Assembly: GCF_002387245.1 (NCBI RefSeq)
Contig: NZ_DGLD01000001.1
Span: forward strand, 62,001-126,000
Source: Brevundimonas sp. UBA4553
Lineage (GTDB): Bacteria; Pseudomonadota; Alphaproteobacteria; Caulobacterales; Caulobacteraceae
Length of the DNA stretch: 64,000 nt
Direction of reading: 5' to 3'
Made by a program: the position numbers and the translations under genes. The notes beneath the pieces are model-generated. The model was not told where the DNA came from, did no database searches, and saw only the letters and a list, made by a program, of their open reading frames with translations. Shown here in pieces: positions 61,934 through 64,000 of this stretch (the first letter of the stretch is position 1; each line of letters opens with the position of its first letter).

Positions 61934-62595
61934 GAGCCGTCCGCGTTCTGTTCGGCCGCGAGCTGTCGCTGGCCTGGGGCGGCGGCGGCGGCCCCCTGCT
62001 GGCCTGCGGCTTCATGCTGTGCCTGACCGCCATCCTGCCGCTGGCGGCGGGCGGCGATCCGCGCGTTCTGGCCCCGGCGGCCTCAGGCGCCACCTGGATG
62101 GCCCTGGCCCTGGCGTCGCTGCTGTCGCTGGAGCGCCTGTTCGAGCGTGATCTCGAAGATGGAGCCCTGGACCTTCTGGCGCTCGGCCCCCTGCCGCTGG
62201 AAGCGACCGTGGCGATCAAGGCCCTGGCCCAATGGCTGGCGACCGGTCTGCCCCTGGCGATTGCGGCCCCGATCGCGGCCCTGGCGCTGGGCCAGCCCGC
62301 CCACCTGATCGGGCTGACGGCGGCGGCGGCGGCGCTCGGCGGTCTGGGCTTCGCCTTCACCGGGGCGCTGGGGGCGGCCCTCGCCCTGGGGGCCAGGCGC
62401 GGTGGTCTGCTGATCGCGGTGGTGGTCCTGCCGCTGTTCATTCCGCCGGTGGTTTTCGGGGCGGGCGCCCTGACCCGGGCGGCGGACGGCGGCGACCCGC
62501 TTTCGGCCCTGGCCCTGCTGGCCGCCTATGTCCTATTCGCCATGGTGGTCGCGCCGGTCGCGGGGGCGGCGGCGATCCGCAACGCCCAGGGCTAG
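61930..62595 (+). CDS. ccmB: heme exporter protein CcmB
   Basis: A 221-residue polytopic membrane protein with about six helices, the permease partner of CcmA. Typical features are the LFGRELSLAWGGGGGPLLACGFMLCLTAILPLA start, WMALALASLLSLERLFERDLEDGALDLLALGPLPLEATVAIKALAQWLATGLPLAI and the glycine-rich final helices. Coupled to ccmA by ATGA. No ccmC or ccmD follows; instead the next gene is on the opposite strand. Confidence 0.92.
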   Translation: MRAVRVLFGRELSLAWGGGGGPLLACGFMLCLTAILPLAAGGDPRVLAPAASGATWMALALASLLSLERLFERDLEDGALDLLALGPLPLEATVAIKALAQWLATGLPLAIAAPIAALALGQPAHLIGLTAAAAALGGLGFAFTGALGAALALGARRGGLLIAVVVLPLFIPPVVFGAGALTRAADGGDPLSALALLAAYVLFAMVVAPVAGAAAIRNAQG

Positions 62596-62610
62596 GCTTG
62601 AGGTGGCCGC

Positions 62611-63201
62611 TCAGCGCGGCTTCAGCGTGACGTAGAGGGCGCCGTCGCCGCCGTGGCGGCGGTGGGCCGAGGCGAAGCCGGACACCACCCCGCGCAGGTG
62701 CGGCCCGGTCAGCCAGTCGTGGACCGAGCCGCGGATGATCCCGCCGCCGCGCCGGCCCTGACCGGTGATGACTAGAACCGAACGCAGGCCGCGCATCTGG
62801 CAACCGATCAGGAAGCCGCGCAGCTGATCTTCCGCCTCGAAGCGGCCGAAGCCGTGCAAGTCGATGCGCGCCTCGATCGGATCGCGCTCTCGCGACAGGC
62901 GGCGCTGGCGACGCGGCTCCAGTTCCTCCGGCGTTGGCCGGGCGCGGGCCGACGGGGGCGAGGCCGGCGCGATCAGCCCGAGGGCCTCGAAAGTCGGTGT
63001 CTGATCGGGTGCGACGCGTTTCTTGCCGGCGACGCCGCGGGCGGGCCGGGCTGCGACCGGCGCGGCTTCGGGGTCGGGCAGGACGGCGCCGGGCGTGACA
63101 CGAGCGGCCTTGCGCCGCGTGGGCGGGGTCACCGTGCCCGTGACGCGGGCCCAGATGCGCTTGTCGTCGTCGGACGAGGCGGGCGGGCCTTTGCGGGCCA
63201 C
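62611..63201 (-). CDS. Smr-domain protein
   Basis: A 196-residue protein whose C-terminal 85 residues form an Smr (MutS-related) domain: IDLHGFGRFEAEDQLRGFLIGCQMRGLRSVLVITGQGRRGGGIIRGSVHDWLTGP. It carries the first DLHG element and a TGxGxxxGGGIIR variant of the second. The N-terminal half (residues 1-110) is basic and disordered. Stand-alone Smr proteins cleave branched DNA or RNA. The stop of the upstream XRE gene lies at 63203, so the two are adjacent and perhaps co-transcribed. Confidence 0.85.
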   Translation of the reverse strand: MARKGPPASSDDDKRIWARVTGTVTPPTRRKAARVTPGAVLPDPEAAPVAARPARGVAGKKRVAPDQTPTFEALGLIAPASPPSARARPTPEELEPRRQRRLSRERDPIEARIDLHGFGRFEAEDQLRGFLIGCQMRGLRSVLVITGQGRRGGGIIRGSVHDWLTGPHLRGVVSGFASAHRRHGGDGALYVTLKPR

Positions 63202-63202
63202 C

Positions 63203-63436
63203 TCAGTCCTCGTCGTCGAGGGTGTCGCCGGGTCCGGGTTCGTGGGCCAGCAGATCGCCCGGCTGGCAGTCCAGTTCGCGGCACAGGGCGTCCAGGGTCG
63301 AGAAGCGCACGGCGCGGGCCTTGCCGGTCTTGAGGATCGACAGATTGGCCACGGTCACCCCGACGCGGTCGGCGAGCTCCGTCAGCGACATGCGCCGTTC
63401 GGCGAGGATGCGGTCGAGTTGGACGCGGATGGCCAT
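63203..63436 (-). CDS. small XRE/Cro-type regulator
   Basis: A 77-residue HTH protein (MAIRVQLDRILAERRMSLTELADRVGVTVANLSILKTGKARAVRFSTLDALCRELDCQPGDLLAHEP...), of the short YozG/Cro type that often pairs with a DUF2975 membrane protein, as it does here. The acidic tail is short. It starts 24 bases after the DUF2975 stop on the same strand and ends just before the Smr gene. The partner membrane protein and this regulator may form a sensor pair, but no signal is known. Confidence 0.85.
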   Translation of the reverse strand: MAIRVQLDRILAERRMSLTELADRVGVTVANLSILKTGKARAVRFSTLDALCRELDCQPGDLLAHEPGPGDTLDDED

Positions 63437-63459
63437 GGGGTCAGCTTAACGTTTCGAGA

Positions 63460-63993
63460 TCAGATCGTCAGTTCGGATTCGCGGCGCAGGCGCGCGCCTT
63501 CGCGGAACACCTCCGCCAGGACGAAGACGACGAGGATGGAGAAGACCGGGGTGAGCAGGTCGCTGATCCCTTGCGGCTCCATGACGCCGGGGGCCAGACG
63601 CGCGGCCACCAGGCCCTGCGCCAGCCAGACGCCGCCGGTCACGATGGCCAGGATCAGGCCGATCTGGCGCAGACGGCGCACGTTGTCGGGCTGGAAGGGA
63701 TCGCCCAGGGTCAGGGTGCGGAAAATCTTTCTCAGGCCGCGCAGGATCATCAGGAAGCCGCCGAAATAGGCGGTCATGGCTCCGACGCCGAAAAGCAGCA
63801 GCGGGCGGGTCAGCGGCATCTGCCGGCCGTTGTCGCCGTCCGTGACGGTGACGTTGATGTTGTCGAGCGGGATGAAGATGGAGGCGACCCAGAGCAGCAG
63901 CAGCACGCCGGTGATCAGGGCCAGCAGGACATAGGCCACATCCAGCGCGATCTTCAGCAGGCTGGATACGGAACCCGGACCCAGGGTCCGCAA
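63460..63993 (-). CDS. DUF2975 membrane protein (start near window edge)
   Basis: A 177-residue membrane protein with four helices: ALDVAYVLLALITGVLLLLWVASI, LTRPLLLFGVGAMTAYFGGFLMIL, IGLILAIVTGGVWLAQGL and LLTPVFSILVVFVLAEVFREG, and the family RTLTLGDPFQPDNVRRLRQIG block. The frame stays open to the window edge and the visible start would be a TTG at 63993, so the true start may lie outside. It is directly upstream of the small XRE gene, a pairing typical for DUF2975. Confidence 0.82.
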   Translation of the reverse strand: MRTLGPGSVSSLLKIALDVAYVLLALITGVLLLLWVASIFIPLDNINVTVTDGDNGRQMPLTRPLLLFGVGAMTAYFGGFLMILRGLRKIFRTLTLGDPFQPDNVRRLRQIGLILAIVTGGVWLAQGLVAARLAPGVMEPQGISDLLTPVFSILVVFVLAEVFREGARLRRESELTI

Positions 63994-64000
63994 GGGGGGG

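Overview
The window is about 68% G+C, densely packed core chromosome of an alphaproteobacterium in the Caulobacteraceae, most likely Brevundimonas or a close relative. The reasons are the gene order around the replication origin (rho-hemJ-hemH-hemE / oriC / ppsR-maf-aroE-coaE-dnaQ, secB-timA-mltA, leuS-lptE-holA, parB-parA-rsmG-mnmG-mnmE), a CenR-type response regulator and an NtrZ-like periplasmic protein near leuS, a Caulobacter-type large glutamate dehydrogenase (GdhZ), and parS sites of the form TGTTTCACGTGAAACA. No insertion sequence, prophage, CRISPR array, tRNA or rRNA gene was seen.

Layout. 1-8 kb: xthA behind a terminator and a possible small RNA, an SLC13 permease, a putative lipoprotein, a LysR regulator with cenR, a YggS-type PLP protein head-to-head with a ThiE-like protein, ntrZ and a DUF3576 lipoprotein. 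8-12 kb: leuS-lptE-holA. 12-23 kb (minus strand): the segregation and tRNA-modification block parB-parA-rsmG-mnmG-mnmE with four parS sites, then rho and the last steps of heme synthesis (hemJ, hemH, hemE). 22.8-23.3 kb: the probable chromosomal origin between hemE and ppsR. 23.3-30 kb (plus strand): a translationally coupled ppsR-maf-aroE-coaE set and dnaQ, then secB (minus), timA and mltA. 30.5-41 kb: a HerA-like ATPase, an AI-2E family permease, gdhZ, a universal stress protein, an Nfu-type Fe-S carrier and two XRE regulators. 41-48 kb: the tightly packed tsaB-rimI-fur-miaB-phoH-ybeY-lnt-XRE set. 48-53 kb: a peroxide-defence island (ahpC-ahpD facing katG-oxyR). 54-61 kb: acnB, an FAD oxidoreductase and acnA. 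61-64 kb: ccmA-ccmB, an Smr-domain protein, and an XRE/DUF2975 pair.

How it fits together. The centre of the window holds origin firing (oriC), origin segregation (ParABS) and replication subunits (HolA, DnaQ). The flanks hold envelope biogenesis (LptE, Lnt, SecB, MltA, CenR), heme and Fe-S metabolism (HemJ/H/E, Nfu, CcmAB, two aconitases, Fur) and peroxide stress (KatG, AhpCD, OxyR).

The signals most worth following are nine GGCGCC palindromes inside about 190 bp of oriC, with no TTAA CtrA half-site in the intergenic region; a three-half-site ATGAAAC operator in front of an XRE regulator; a near-identical 59-bp intergenic repeat at two places; mutually exclusive hairpins over the leuS ribosome-binding site; and an OxyR with only one cysteine.
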